The notes under the pieces: model-generated
Seen by the model: only the letters and a program-made list of their open reading frames with translations
Databases searched by the model: none
Told to the model about the DNA's origin: nothing
Source: Nitriliruptoraceae bacterium
Lineage (GTDB): Bacteria > Actinomycetota > Nitriliruptoria > Nitriliruptorales > Nitriliruptoraceae
Length of the DNA stretch: 64,000 nt
Reading direction: 5' to 3'
Assembly: GCA_018401275.1 (NCBI GenBank)
Contig: JAGYKW010000003.1
Location: forward strand, 1-64,000
Shown: piece by piece, positions 7,619 through 17,738 of the stretch
Numbering within the stretch: the stretch's first letter is position 1
How the letters are laid out: every line of letters starts with the position of its first letter
Made by a program: the position numbers and the translations under genes

Positions 7619-8833
7619 TCACTCGGTCCTCGATGCTCCCGGCAGCGCATCGAGGATGGCCTGGTCCCCACCGAGCGTCGGCGGAGGCTCTGGTGCACGA
7701 CGGCCCGACCGCGACCAGCGCACCGGCGCACCCGGCAGGTCCAGCGTGCCGAGCACCGGGTGCTCCACCCGATCGACCATGCCGTGATGCAGCACATGGT
7801 CCCAGGTGTAGACCTCGTCCATCGTGCGGATCCGCCCGGCCGGGACGCCGGCCTCGTCGAGTCGCGCGAGCCACGCATCCAACGTGTCCCCCGCTGTCGC
7901 CTGCTCGACGATCCCGACCAGCCGCGCACGGTTGCGCATCCGATCGGCGTTGGTCACGAAGTCCGGGTCGTCGACGTCGATGCCGACCAGCGGGGCGAAC
8001 CGTGCCCAGAGGCCCGGCGACCCGACCGCGATGTTGATCCAGCCGTCCGAGCACGGGAACGCGCCGTAGGGGGCGAGCAGCCCGTGATGGTTCCCACTGC
8101 GCCCGGGCACCTCGCCAGCGATGGTCCAGCGCGTGCCCTGATGCGCGTGCACGGCGATGGCGGCAGCGAGCAGCGAGGTCGTGACGAGCTGCCCGCGTCC
8201 TGACGTGGCCCGCTCGTTGAGCGCGGCGACGACCCCGTACGCGCCGAACATCCCGGCGAGGATGTCGGTGATCGACAGCCCGTGGCGGAGAGGCGGACCG
8301 TCCGGTGTCCCCGTGATGCTCATCAGGCCTGCCTCGCCCTGGATGATCTGGTCGAAGCCGGAACGGTGCCCATCGGGACCGCCCTCTCCGAAGCCGGTGA
8401 TGGAGAGCACGACGAGTCGCGGGTGCTGCGCCATCAGGTCCGTGACGGCGAGACCCAACCGCGCGAGCACACCGGGCCTGAAGTTCTCGACGAGCACGTC
8501 CGCCTCAGCGATGAGCGCTCTGAGGCGGGCGAGGTCGTCGGCACCCTTGAGGTCGAGCGTGATCGAACGCTTCGTCCGGTTGACGGACAGGAAGTACACC
8601 GACTCCCGGTCGTCGCCCTCCCCGGTGAACGGCGGACCCCAACCACGTGTGTCGTCACCCGTACCCGGTTGCTCGACCTTGATGACCTGCGCGCCGGCGT
8701 CAGCGAGCATCAACGTCGCGTACGGGCCGGCGAGCGCACGGGAGAGATCGAGGACGCGCACGCCCTCGAGCGGGCCCTTCACGTCCTTGTCGGGGCTGGC
8801 CGCGTCGAAAGCCGGATGCGGATCTCCGTTCAT
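7619..8833 (-). CDS. Class III CoA-transferase (CaiB/BaiF family)
   Basis: A 404-residue protein covering the whole CoA-transferase family III fold. Visible features are the N-terminal VRVLDLSRALAGPYATLMLADAGAQVIKVE, NRTKRSITLDLK, VENFRPGVLARLGL and the catalytic region SGFDQIIQGEAGLM, whose Asp would form the acyl-enzyme anhydride. Members move CoA between carboxylic acids (formyl-, carnitinyl-, succinyl-CoA and others); the substrate cannot be read from sequence. Start ATG 8833 was preferred to 8854 because a run of seven G lies just upstream. Monocistronic, converging on accDA with a 52-base gap. Confidence 0.9.
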   Translation of the reverse strand: MNGDPHPAFDAASPDKDVKGPLEGVRVLDLSRALAGPYATLMLADAGAQVIKVEQPGTGDDTRGWGPPFTGEGDDRESVYFLSVNRTKRSITLDLKGADDLARLRALIAEADVLVENFRPGVLARLGLAVTDLMAQHPRLVVLSITGFGEGGPDGHRSGFDQIIQGEAGLMSITGTPDGPPLRHGLSITDILAGMFGAYGVVAALNERATSGRGQLVTTSLLAAAIAVHAHQGTRWTIAGEVPGRSGNHHGLLAPYGAFPCSDGWINIAVGSPGLWARFAPLVGIDVDDPDFVTNADRMRNRARLVGIVEQATAGDTLDAWLARLDEAGVPAGRIRTMDEVYTWDHVLHHGMVDRVEHPVLGTLDLPGAPVRWSRSGRRAPEPPPTLGGDQAILDALPGASRTE

Positions 8834-8908
8834 TCGCCCCCCCTGACCACGCAACGCCAGGACCTCTTCGGCACCGCGGTCCGTCGGCCCGACGAGCAGA
8901 CCCCGACC

Positions 8909-10324
8909 TCAGCGCTTGGCGGCCTTCTGCAGCTCGGCAGCCAGCTCGTCGAGGATCTTCTTCGCGTCGCCGAACAGCATGGTCGTGTTGTCCATGTCGA
9001 ACAGCTCGTTCTTGATCCCCGCGTAGCCGGGCGACAGGCTGCGCTTGATGACGAACACGCGACGCGCACCCGCCACGTCGAGGATCGGCATGCCAGCGAT
9101 CGGCGAGTTCGGCTGCGTGTTCGCCGCCGGGTTCACGACGTCGTTCGCACCGACCACGATGACCACGTCCGTCTGTGGCAGGTCCTGGTTGATCTGGTCC
9201 ATCTCGAACAGCATCTCGTAGGGGACCTCGGCCTCGGCGAGCACGACGTTCATGTGCCCCGGCATGCGTCCCGCGACAGGGTGGATCGCGAAGCGCACGT
9301 TGACACCGAGCTGCTGGAGCGCCTTGGCGACGTCATAGGCGGCGGTCTGCGCGCGCGCCTGGGCGAGGCCGTAGCCGGGCACGATCACGACGCTCTCCGC
9401 GATCTCGAGCACCATGGCCGCCTCCTCGGCGTCCGAGCTGGTGATGGAGACGTAGTCGCTGGTGTCCGCCTCGACCGCGCCGCCGAAGCCACCGATCATG
9501 ACGTTGAGCAGCGAGCGGTTCATCGCGACGCACATGATCTGCGTGAGGATGAGACCGGCCGCGCCGACGACGGTCCCGGCGATGATCAGCAGTGGGTTGG
9601 ACAGTGCGAACCCGGCGGCGGCCGCGGCGAGCCCGGAGAAGGAGTTCAGCAGGCTGATGACGACCGGCATGTCCGCGCCACCGATCGGGACGACGAGGAT
9701 GACACCGACCAGGATGCTGGCGATGACCAGTCCGATGACCGCCAGCATGGCGACGGTCTCGTCGACGGAACCGATCGCGACCAGACCAGCACCGAGCGCC
9801 GTCAGTACCGCGAGCCCCATGAGCAGGGTGCGCACAGGGATGCGCGGGGAGCCGTCGAGCGTGCCACGCAGCTTCAGCTCGGCGAGCACGCTGCCGCTCA
9901 TCGTGACCGCACCGATGATCACCGACAGCACGGCGGTCAGCGCGGCCGTCGCGCCGAGCGCGGCGAAGGCGGTGTCGGCACTGACCGGCTCGATGACGAC
10001 GCCCCAGAACAGCGAGAGCGCGACGAGCGCGGACGCAGCACCACCGAAGCCGTTGAAGCGAGCCACGATCTCCGGCATCTGCGTCGCCTGCGCACGCACG
10101 ACGATGAGGATGCCGACCGCGGACCCGACGGCGAGACCTCCGAGGATCCAGCGCCAGTCGATGCGGCCCTGCTCGACGAGCGTCAGCACGACCGCGAGCA
10201 GCATGCCGCCCGCGATGAGCGCGTTCCCACTGCGTGCCGTTCGGATGCGCGACAGACGCTTCAGTCCGACGACGAACAGCGCGATGGAGACCAGCGCGAC
10301 CAGCGCGATGATGTCGGCGTTCAT
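8909..10324 (-). CDS. pntB: NAD(P) transhydrogenase subunit beta
   Basis: A 471-residue PntB. About nine transmembrane segments occupy residues 1-270, followed by the NADP(H)-binding dIII domain: VVIVPGYGLAQARAQ (fingerprint loop), FAIHPVAGRMPGHMNVVLAEAEVPYE and VVIVVGANDVVNPAA, near the C-terminus VIKRSLSPGYAGIKNELF. With PntA1 and PntA2 it uses the proton gradient to reduce NADP+ with NADH, supplying NADPH for biosynthesis. Its start overlaps the PntA2 stop by 4 bases (ATGA). Last gene of the pntA1-pntA2-pntB operon. Length and motifs are normal. Confidence 0.96.
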   Translation of the reverse strand: MNADIIALVALVSIALFVVGLKRLSRIRTARSGNALIAGGMLLAVVLTLVEQGRIDWRWILGGLAVGSAVGILIVVRAQATQMPEIVARFNGFGGAASALVALSLFWGVVIEPVSADTAFAALGATAALTAVLSVIIGAVTMSGSVLAELKLRGTLDGSPRIPVRTLLMGLAVLTALGAGLVAIGSVDETVAMLAVIGLVIASILVGVILVVPIGGADMPVVISLLNSFSGLAAAAAGFALSNPLLIIAGTVVGAAGLILTQIMCVAMNRSLLNVMIGGFGGAVEADTSDYVSITSSDAEEAAMVLEIAESVVIVPGYGLAQARAQTAAYDVAKALQQLGVNVRFAIHPVAGRMPGHMNVVLAEAEVPYEMLFEMDQINQDLPQTDVVIVVGANDVVNPAANTQPNSPIAGMPILDVAGARRVFVIKRSLSPGYAGIKNELFDMDNTTMLFGDAKKILDELAAELQKAAKR

Positions 10325-10602
10325 CGGCGGGTCCTGAAGGTCGCGAGCATGCGGTCGGTCACGAGGAACCCTCCGACGACGTTGATGGTCGCCAGCACGA
10401 TCGCCAGCGCACCGAGCAGCACGCTCACGCGCGGCTCCGCGACGGTGGCGAGCGTGAGCGCGCCGATGATGGTGATGCCCGACATCGCGTTCGCGCCCGA
10501 CATCAGCGGCGTGTGCAGCGTCGGTGGCACCTTGTTGATGAGCTCGAAGCCGAGGAACCCGGCGATGACGAACACGTACAGGCTGACGAGGACCTCACCC
10601 AT
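10321..10602 (-). CDS. pntA2: NAD(P) transhydrogenase alpha subunit, membrane part
   Basis: A 93-residue protein with about three transmembrane helices, equal to the C-terminal membrane segment of E. coli PntA. GFELINKVPPTLHTPLMSGANAMSGITIIGAL is the family's signature stretch. It joins the soluble NAD(H) domain of PntA1 to the PntB channel. The split alpha subunit is the arrangement of Rhodospirillum rubrum and most actinobacteria. It sits tightly between pntA1 (1-base TGATG overlap) and pntB (4-base overlap). Confidence 0.95.
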   Translation of the reverse strand: MGEVLVSLYVFVIAGFLGFELINKVPPTLHTPLMSGANAMSGITIIGALTLATVAEPRVSVLLGALAIVLATINVVGGFLVTDRMLATFRTRR

Positions 10603-11780
10603 CAGGCGTCCCCTCCCTTGGTCTCGGCGACGCTCTGGGTCTCGGTGGCCGGCTCGAGCAACGGGGCGACCCTCGGGTGGACGACTCGACCCTCGTGGGT
10701 CATGACGGTGCCGGCGACGACCTCGTCCTCGAGGTCGATGCGGATGGCGCCCTCCGAGACCAGCAGCTTGGTGAGCGCGAGCACGTTGCGGGCGTAGAGC
10801 GCGCTCGCCTCGCCCGGCATGGTGTTCACGAGCGTCTGGCCCGGGATGATGCGCACGTCCCCGTGCTCGACGATGCGGTCGGGCTCGCTGAGCTCGCAGT
10901 TCCCACCGTCGGCAGCAGCGAGGTCGATCACGACCGCACCGGCCGGCATCGCCTCCACCATCGCCCTCGTGATGAGCAGCGGAGCGGGACGGAGCGGGAT
11001 CTGCGCCGTGGTGATCGCCACGTGGGCCTTGCGCAGCCGCTCGGTGAGGACCTCCCGCTGGCGGACCAGCAGCTCCTCGCCGAGCTCCTTCGCGTAGCCG
11101 CCCGCGTCGGCCATGTCACCGGCCTGCGGCAGGTCGATGAAGCGACCGCCGAGCGAGGCGACCTCCTCTCGCGCCGCCTCGCGGATGTCGGACACGTACA
11201 CGACCGCCCCGAGCCGTCGGGCCGTCGCCAACGCCTGGAGCCCGGCGACCCCGGCCCCGAGCACCACGACCTCGGCCGGTCGGACCGTGCCGGCGGCCGT
11301 CATCAGCAGGGGGAAGTACTTATCGACCTCCGCCGCTGCGGTCAGCACCGCGCGGTACCCGGCGAGGTTCGCCTGGCTCGAGAGCGCGTCCATCGACTGC
11401 GCACGCGAGATGCGCGGGACGAGTTCCATCGCGAGCGCCGTCACCCCCGCGTCGGCGAGTGCGCGCACCATGTCGAGGTTGCGGTGGGGCGCCGCGTAGC
11501 CGATGAGGACGGACCCACGGTCCATCGCACGGACCTCTTCGACGGTCGGTGGCGCGACGCGCAGCACCAGCGCAGCGCCCGACGGATCAGCGCTGTCGAC
11601 GAGCTGCGCCCCGGCGGCCTCGTAGTTTGCGTCGGGGAAGCGTGCCGACGCACCGGCCCCACGCTCGACTGCGACGCTCGCACCCAGGGCGACAAGTTGG
11701 GCGACCGTGTCGGGCGTCGCTGCGACGCGTCGCTCGCCCGCTGTCCGCTCGCGAGGGACGAGGATCCGCATGCCACTCAT
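10602..11780 (-). CDS. pntA1: NAD(P) transhydrogenase alpha subunit, NAD(H)-binding part
   Basis: The soluble dI domain (392 residues) that binds NAD(H), related to alanine dehydrogenase. Seen: MRILVPRERTAGERRVAATPDTVAQL at the N-terminus, the Rossmann loop VVLGAGVAGLQALATARRLGAVVYVSDIR and ITTAQIPLRPAPLLIT. Start ATG 11780 (MSGMRIL) was chosen for AGG eight bases upstream; ATG 11771 (MRILVP) is an alternative. The frame stays open to 11882, but the extra residues look non-coding. First gene of the pnt operon. The 28-bp inverted repeat at 11866-11893 lies 86 bases upstream of its start. Confidence 0.95.
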   Translation of the reverse strand: MSGMRILVPRERTAGERRVAATPDTVAQLVALGASVAVERGAGASARFPDANYEAAGAQLVDSADPSGAALVLRVAPPTVEEVRAMDRGSVLIGYAAPHRNLDMVRALADAGVTALAMELVPRISRAQSMDALSSQANLAGYRAVLTAAAEVDKYFPLLMTAAGTVRPAEVVVLGAGVAGLQALATARRLGAVVYVSDIREAAREEVASLGGRFIDLPQAGDMADAGGYAKELGEELLVRQREVLTERLRKAHVAITTAQIPLRPAPLLITRAMVEAMPAGAVVIDLAAADGGNCELSEPDRIVEHGDVRIIPGQTLVNTMPGEASALYARNVLALTKLLVSEGAIRIDLEDEVVAGTVMTHEGRVVHPRVAPLLEPATETQSVAETKGGDA

Positions 11781-11865
11781 CGATGCGACCTGCGTCCTGC
11801 GATGCAGGCTGCGCGAGACGACCGACCCATGGATCCTCCACTCATGACGTCCGCGTACGCGTCCG

Positions 11866-11893
11866 GAGCACCTTAGTTGCACTCTAGGTGCTC
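11866..11893. promoter_or_regulatory. 28-bp inverted repeat between pntA1 and ilvC
   Basis: GAGCACCT-N12-AGGTGCTC, perfect 8-base arms, in the 261-base region between divergent pntA1 and ilvC. The 12-base spacer (TTAGTTGCACTCT region) is the AT-richest part and on the minus strand reads TAAGGT, a possible -10 for pnt. A candidate -10 for ilvC (TAGGCT) is at 11953-11958. The site could be an operator for a dimeric regulator of NADPH or branched-chain amino acid genes. No known consensus was recognised. The rest of the gap shows no gene. Confidence 0.45.
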
Positions 11894-12041
11894 GCCCAGT
11901 GCGCCTCGACGCCGAAGGTCCTGCGCCGTCCGCACGAAGGTCCTGGCGGCCCTAGGCTCCCCCTCCGCGACGTCGAGCGGCCCGAACGTGGCCCCGACGC
12001 GCACGACGCGCGGACGCGCAGCGAACCCACCGGAGGACACC

Positions 12042-13049
12042 GTGGCCACCATCTCCTACGACGCAGACACCGACGAGACCCTGATCCGTGACCGCAAGGT
12101 CGCGGTGCTCGGGTACGGCAGCCAGGGCCACGCCCACGCGCTGAACCTGCGCGACTCCGGTATCGACGTCCGCGTCGGCCTGCGTGCCGGCTCAGCCTCG
12201 CGCGCCGTCGCCGAGGAGCAGGGCCTTCGGGTCCTCGACACGAACGAGGCCGCGGACGAGGCGGACGTCATCGTCGTGCTCGCACCGGACACGTCCCAGA
12301 AGGGCATGTGGAACGGCGGACTGTCCGACGTCGTCCGTCCCGGCGACGCGCTGATCTTCGGTCACGGCTTCAACGTGCACTTCGGCTTCGTCACACCGCA
12401 CGCCGGCGTCGACACGATGCTCGTCGCCCCGAAGTCACCCGGCCACATCGTGCGCCGCATGTACGAGCAGGGCCAGGGCGTCCCGGGCCTCGTCGCCGTG
12501 CATCAGGACGCGAGCGGTGGCGCGCTCGAGCTGGCGAAGTCCTACGCGGCCGCACTCGGGCTGACCCGCGCAGGCCTGCTTCACACCACCTTCGCCGAGG
12601 AGACCGAGACGGACCTCTTCGGCGAGCAGGCCGTTCTGTGCGGTGGCGTCAGCCACCTCGTGCAGGCCGGGTTCGAGACGCTCGTCGAGGCCGGCTACCA
12701 GCCCGAGGCCGCCTACTTCGAGTGCCTCCACGAGCTCAAGCTGATCGTCGACATGATGTACGAGGGCGGCATCTCGTGGATGCGCTACTCGGTGTCGGAC
12801 ACGGCCGAGTACGGCGACTACGTGTCCGGTCCACGCGTCATCGACCAGTCCTCGAAGGACGCGATGCGGCAGATCCTCACCGAGATCCAGGACGGCACGT
12901 TCGCCCGCAACTTCATCGCCGAGATCGAGTCCGGCGGCGAGGGCTTCAAGGGCATGCGTGCCGCGGGTCGCGACCATGGCGTCGAGCGTGTCGGCCGCAC
13001 GCTGCGCGACATGGTGCCGTTCATCGACCAGCCGACGCTGCCGTCCTGA
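12042..13049 (+). CDS. ilvC: Ketol-acid reductoisomerase (class I)
   Basis: A 335-residue KARI for valine/isoleucine synthesis. It converts acetolactate or acetohydroxybutyrate to the dihydroxy acid with NAD(P)H and Mg2+. The Rossmann loop [22 protein letters not shown] is near residue 20, and the coenzyme loop [14 protein letters not shown] follows. Metal-binding and catalytic helices include [19 protein letters not shown] and [20 protein letters not shown]. Start GTG 12042 has GGAGG at 12032-12036. The frame is open to 11877 without family similarity. No attenuator or leader peptide was found. It stands alone, away from ilvBN. A hairpin lies just after the stop. Confidence 0.97.
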   Translation: MATISYDADTDETLIRDRKVAVLGYGSQGHAHALNLRDSGIDVRVGLRAGSASRAVAEEQGLRVLDTNEAADEADVIVVLAPDTSQKGMWNGGLSDVVRPGDALIFGHGFNVHFGFVTPHAGVDTMLVAPKSPGHIVRRMYEQGQGVPGLVAVHQDASGGALELAKSYAAALGLTRAGLLHTTFAEETETDLFGEQAVLCGGVSHLVQAGFETLVEAGYQPEAAYFECLHELKLIVDMMYEGGISWMRYSVSDTAEYGDYVSGPRVIDQSSKDAMRQILTEIQDGTFARNFIAEIESGGEGFKGMRAAGRDHGVERVGRTLRDMVPFIDQPTLPS

Positions 13050-13056
13050 CGAGGCC

Positions 13057-13075
13057 GGGTCGGCTCAGCCGACTC
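13057..13075. terminator. Hairpin between converging ilvC and HAD genes
   Basis: GGGTCGGC-TCA-GCCGACTC forms an 8-pair stem (one G-T pair) with a 3-base loop, filling the 24-base gap between two convergent stops. No U-run follows on either strand, so it may act as a bidirectional transcript end that relies on Rho or as an RNA 3'-end stabiliser. Confidence 0.5.
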
Positions 13076-13763
13076 ACGCGCCGAGCAGGATGACCGCGAG
13101 CTCATCGGGCTGCGCCACCACGCGGTCCGCGCCCGCCTGCTCGAGCTCGTCGCGGTCACCCGCGCCCCACAGCACCCCGACGGTCCGTGTGCCGCAGGCG
13201 CGACCGGCGTGCATGTCGTGGGAGCGGTCCCCGATCATGACGGCGTCGAGTGCCGCGGTCCTGGTCGTCGCGAGCGCCCGTGCGAGCGTGACGCGCTTCT
13301 CCTCCACCTCCGGACCCATCGGCGCGCCGTGCACGGCGTCGAAGGCGTCGCGCAGCCCGAGATGGGCGAGCAGCGGCTCCGCGACCGCTGCCGGCTTCGC
13401 CGTGACGATGACGGTCGTGCCATGGTCGGCGTCACGCAGGCGCTCGAGCAGCTCGACCATGCCCGGCACGGGCCGCGTGAGGTCGAACCCGACCTCCGCG
13501 TAGCGCGTCCGGTAGGCGGCGACGGCCGTCGTGAGCAGTGCGGCGCCCTCCTCGGTCTCCGGGTCCAGACCGGCGAGGCGGATGCGCCCCCCGATGGTCG
13601 TGATCAGCGGCGGCCCGATCGCAGCGCGCATGCTGGCCGCATCCGGCTCGGGCAGCCCGATGAGATCGAGCGCGTGACGCAGGCCGTCACCGATCGCCTC
13701 GTCGGAGATGACGACGCAGCCGTCGAGATCGAAGCAGCGCAGTATCGGCACATGCGCGCTCAC
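13074..13763 (-). CDS. HAD-superfamily hydrolase (phosphoglycolate phosphatase-like)
   Basis: A 229-residue HAD phosphatase. Motif I is FDLDGCVVIS (nucleophile Asp and general acid Asp), motif II is TVIVTAKP, the motif III Lys is in EVEEKRVTLARAL, and motif IV is AVMIGDRSHDMHAG. A helical cap lies between motifs I and II. This is the Gph/HAD_2 architecture used on small phosphorylated metabolites; the substrate is not predictable. Start GTG 13763 overlaps the stop of the upstream NmrA-like gene by 4 bases (GTGA), so the two form an operon. Confidence 0.87.
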   Translation of the reverse strand: MSAHVPILRCFDLDGCVVISDEAIGDGLRHALDLIGLPEPDAASMRAAIGPPLITTIGGRIRLAGLDPETEEGAALLTTAVAAYRTRYAEVGFDLTRPVPGMVELLERLRDADHGTTVIVTAKPAAVAEPLLAHLGLRDAFDAVHGAPMGPEVEEKRVTLARALATTRTAALDAVMIGDRSHDMHAGRACGTRTVGVLWGAGDRDELEQAGADRVVAQPDELAVILLGA

Positions 13764-14569
13764 GGCGCGTCCGGTACGGCCGGGACGACACCGAACAGGT
13801 CCCAGGCGTCCGGCAGCTGCGGGTCGTCGCTCCACCACGGCCCCGCCAGGGTCGTGAGCAGCGCGTCACGCACCGCCGGCGAGGGCACCCGCCGCCCGGT
13901 CAGGCGCGGGCGTCCCGTCGTCGCGCTCATCGGTGCGCTGCGCGCGAGGTGCTCCTCGAGCGTGCAGCGCGTCCGCCCATCGGCGACGGCGATGAGATGA
14001 CCTTCCTCGGCACGGCCGCGCGCCCGGTCGACCGCGACCACCAGCTCGAGCAGCTCGTCCGGCGCGACGGGTGCGACCTGTCGTGCACGGACCTCGGGTG
14101 GAAGTCCAGCGGACAGCAGCAGGTCGGTCGCCGCCTGCGTCGCCACGAGCCCGGTCCGCAGCTCGATGCTGGGCAGCGGGAGCCGTGCGAATGCGTCGGC
14201 GACCGCACCGTGCGCACGACGCAGCGGGTCGACCGCGTCCGCCGCGGACCCGGCGAGGGTCACGACGACGGCCCGTTCGATCCCTGCGCCCTCCGCCGCC
14301 CGCGCAGCCGCGAGACCCTCCTGACGCACAACATCCGCATCCGCACGGCCCAGACCACCGAGCAGGACCACCAGCGTGTGCACCTGGGTCAGTGCGGCCT
14401 CGAGGGTGCCCTCGTCGTCCGCATCGCATGCGGCCGTGAAGATGCCCTCGGCGCGCAGCAGCGCCACCCCGTCGCTGGCCGTCGCGCGGACCTGACCCCC
14501 CTCCTCGAGCAGCCGTCGCGCCAGCGCACGTCCGAGCGTGCGGTGTGCGGCATGGACGAGGACGGGCAT
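13760..14569 (-). CDS. NAD(P)-binding NmrA-like/SDR-type protein
   Basis: A 269-residue atypical short-chain dehydrogenase-like protein. It opens with a beta strand and a degenerate dinucleotide loop (VLVHAAHRTLGRALARRLLEEGGQVRA). Next come CDADDEGTLEAAL, VHTLVVLLGG and GIERAVVVTLAGSA, the usual NmrA/NAD(P)-binding order. The Gly-rich loop lacks the classic GxxGxxG and no Tyr-x3-Lys catalytic pair is evident, so it may sense NAD(P) or be a non-catalytic homologue rather than an oxidoreductase. Start ATG 14569 has GGAG six bases upstream. Followed by the HAD gene with GTGA overlap. Confidence 0.7.
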   Translation of the reverse strand: MPVLVHAAHRTLGRALARRLLEEGGQVRATASDGVALLRAEGIFTAACDADDEGTLEAALTQVHTLVVLLGGLGRADADVVRQEGLAAARAAEGAGIERAVVVTLAGSAADAVDPLRRAHGAVADAFARLPLPSIELRTGLVATQAATDLLLSAGLPPEVRARQVAPVAPDELLELVVAVDRARGRAEEGHLIAVADGRTRCTLEEHLARSAPMSATTGRPRLTGRRVPSPAVRDALLTTLAGPWWSDDPQLPDAWDLFGVVPAVPDAP

Positions 14570-14694
14570 CGCAGCTCCCTGAGGTCGCACGGGCGGGTCC
14601 GGAAGGATAGGCCCGGGAGTAGCCTGCGGAGCACGACGGCGATCGCTCACGGTCGTCCACCAGCGGCGGGACCTGAGGCCGGACGGAGGCGACG

Positions 14695-15414
14695 GTGCGA
14701 CCACGGCACACCGACGTCGACCTCGTCGAACTGGCCCGCGACGGGTCGGCACCGGCGTTCGCCTCGCTGCTGCATCGTCACCGCGACGTCGTCGCACGCG
14801 GGGCGCTGCGCGCGGAGCATCCGGAGCAGGTCGCAGCGTCCACGTTGCTCCACGCGGTGCGACGGCTGCGGCGTGGTGAGGCGCGGTCCACCGATGTCCG
14901 GGCCTGGCTGAGCGAGCTCGTCGAGGACGAGGTCCGACGCGACCCCGGGCGGCCCGGGGTCGACCGCATCCTCCCGACCGACTGGTTCGACCGCGCCTGG
15001 GTGAAGGTCGAGCGGACGTGGCCGACGGGCCGTCGGAGCGCGAAGCCGCCGCGCTGGTCGGTGTACGCCCTGGGTGCACTGCTGCTCGCTGCTGGGGGCT
15101 CCGCCGCCACCTACCTGATCGTCACGTCCGAGGTCACCACCGAGGTCGTGAGCGAGCTGATCGCGGAGCCGGTGGAGGACCCTGACGTGCTCGCGGTGCC
15201 CGGGCCGGTGCTCGACGCGCCGCCCGAGGCGTCACCGGAGCTGTTCGGTGACGTCGAGCTCGGCGAGCTCCCGGCCTACGACCTCACCGGAGAGGACGAC
15301 CGGCGGCCCGATGCCGGCCCGACCATCGCGCCACCGGCGGCGGGCGATGCGGACGACACCGACGACGTCGCTGCGGACGGCGATCCGGAGCGGAGCACGG
15401 ACGTCGCCGACTGA
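14695..15414 (+). CDS. Membrane-anchored protein with sigma-70 region 2-like N-terminus
   Basis: A 239-residue protein not recognised as a known family. Residues 7-95 resemble an ECF sigma region 2 (DVDLVELARDGSAPAFASLLHRHRDVVARGAL, then ...ASTLLHAVRRLRRGEARSTDVRAWLSELVEDEV). No region 4 helix-turn-helix follows. Instead there is a basic stretch (TGRRSAKPPR), one transmembrane helix (about 122-144) and an acidic Pro/Asp/Glu-rich tail of about 95 residues that should lie outside the cell. GTG start with GGAGG at 14685. A possible -10 (TAGCCT) is at 14620-14625. It could be a decoy or adapter derived from a sigma factor, perhaps holding a regulator at the membrane. Resemblance to region 2 is by eye only. 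Confidence 0.75.
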   Translation: MRPRHTDVDLVELARDGSAPAFASLLHRHRDVVARGALRAEHPEQVAASTLLHAVRRLRRGEARSTDVRAWLSELVEDEVRRDPGRPGVDRILPTDWFDRAWVKVERTWPTGRRSAKPPRWSVYALGALLLAAGGSAATYLIVTSEVTTEVVSELIAEPVEDPDVLAVPGPVLDAPPEASPELFGDVELGELPAYDLTGEDDRRPDAGPTIAPPAAGDADDTDDVAADGDPERSTDVAD

Positions 15415-15417
15415 GAA

Positions 15418-15470
15418 CACCGACAGGCCGCGGACCGCCGTCGCCCGTCGTTCAGCTGAGCCTGTCGGTG
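15418..15470. terminator. 11-bp inverted repeat at a convergent junction
   Basis: CACCGACAGGC (15418-15428) and GCCTGTCGGTG (15460-15470) are perfect 11-base complements enclosing 31 bases. They lie between the convergent 14695 gene and meaB, with the right arm inside the last meaB codons. A bidirectional terminator is the simplest reading; there is no U-run. Confidence 0.45.
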
Positions 15471-16409
15471 AGGCGTTCGGCCGCGGTCATCGGATCGATC
15501 GTGCGGTCGACGACCGCGCCGGCCAGATCCTCGAGACGCCGCCGCAGCGGACCGTCCGGACCGTTGAGCACGTCACGCAGCCGGCCGGCCGCCAGCTCGA
15601 CGATCCAGCGGCGCGCCCGTGCATGCTCCCGACCGGACGCGCCGGATGCGGCGATCGCTCGCCCGTGGAGTTCGATCGCCTCGAGCAGCTCGTCGATGCC
15701 CTCGGCGCGGACAGCGACCGTGCGCAGCAGCAGCGGGGTCCAACCGTCGGTCACTGCGATGCCGGTCACATGGCCGAGCTCGAGCATGCCCCGCAGCTCG
15801 GACTCGAGTCGACCAGCACCCGGCTGGTCGGACTTGTTGACGACCAGCACGTCCGCGACCTCGAGGATGCCGGCCTTCGCGGCCTGGACGCTGTCCCCGA
15901 GCCCGGGAGCGAGGACGACGATCGTCGTGTCGGCCATCGCCGCGACGTCGACCTCGGACTGACCGACCCCGACGGTCTCGAGCACGACGTCGTCGAAACC
16001 GGCCGCATCGAGCACCAGCGCCGCGGCGGGTACTGCGGCAGCGAGTCCACCGAGATGGCCTCGGGCGGCCATCGAGCGCACGAACACGCCGTCGTCGCCA
16101 TGGTGTGCCTGCATGCGGATCCGGTCACCGAGCAGCGCGCCGCCCGTCAGCGGCGATGACGGGTCGACCGCCAGCACCGCGACCCGCCGCCCGCGTGCGC
16201 GCAGGCCGGTGACGAGCGCGGACGTCACGCTCGACTTCCCGACACCGGGCGAGCCCGTGATCCCCACCAGGCGCGCCCGCCCGGCCTTCGGATGGAGTCG
16301 GGCGACGATGTCGCGCTGCACGTCGGGATCGCCGTCCTCGACGAGCGTCAGGATCCTGGCCAGCGCGCGCCGGTCCCCGGCGACCAGCCGAGCCTCGAGC
16401 GCCGCGACG

Positions 16410-16417
<8 letters not shown>
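15452..16417 (-). CDS. meaB: Methylmalonyl-CoA mutase-associated GTPase MeaB
   Basis: A 321-residue G3E-family GTPase (MeaB/ArgK). The P-loop GSPGVGKS is at residues 55-62. [44 protein letters not shown] and the base-recognition motif NKSD are all family hallmarks. MeaB guards adenosylcobalamin loading and protects methylmalonyl-CoA mutase. The mutase genes are not in this window, but a methylmalonyl-CoA epimerase gene is nearby. GTG 16417 overlaps the thiolase stop by 8 bases, so it is translated from a thiolase-meaB message. Confidence 0.94.
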
Positions 16418-17603
<1,186 letters not shown>

Positions 17604-17738
17604 CTCGCCTCCGCCCGATCGCCGGTCGTTCGTCCTGCCGGGTGGATCGTAGGTGCCGTGCAGGCCGATCCCGACGTGCGCATCATGCCGCCCCCGATAG
17701 CGTCCGTGTCCGACCCGCTCCACGAGGAGGCCGCCCGG

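Noticed and set aside
8282-10705. 807-residue plus-strand ORF opposite the CoA-transferase and pnt genes
   Set aside because: No recognisable motif, Asp/Arg/His-rich, crosses three well-supported minus-strand genes and their boundaries.
11781-12041. Branched-chain amino acid leader or T-box before ilvC
   Set aside because: No peptide rich in Leu/Ile/Val and no T-box core; only the inverted repeat and a -10-like element are present.
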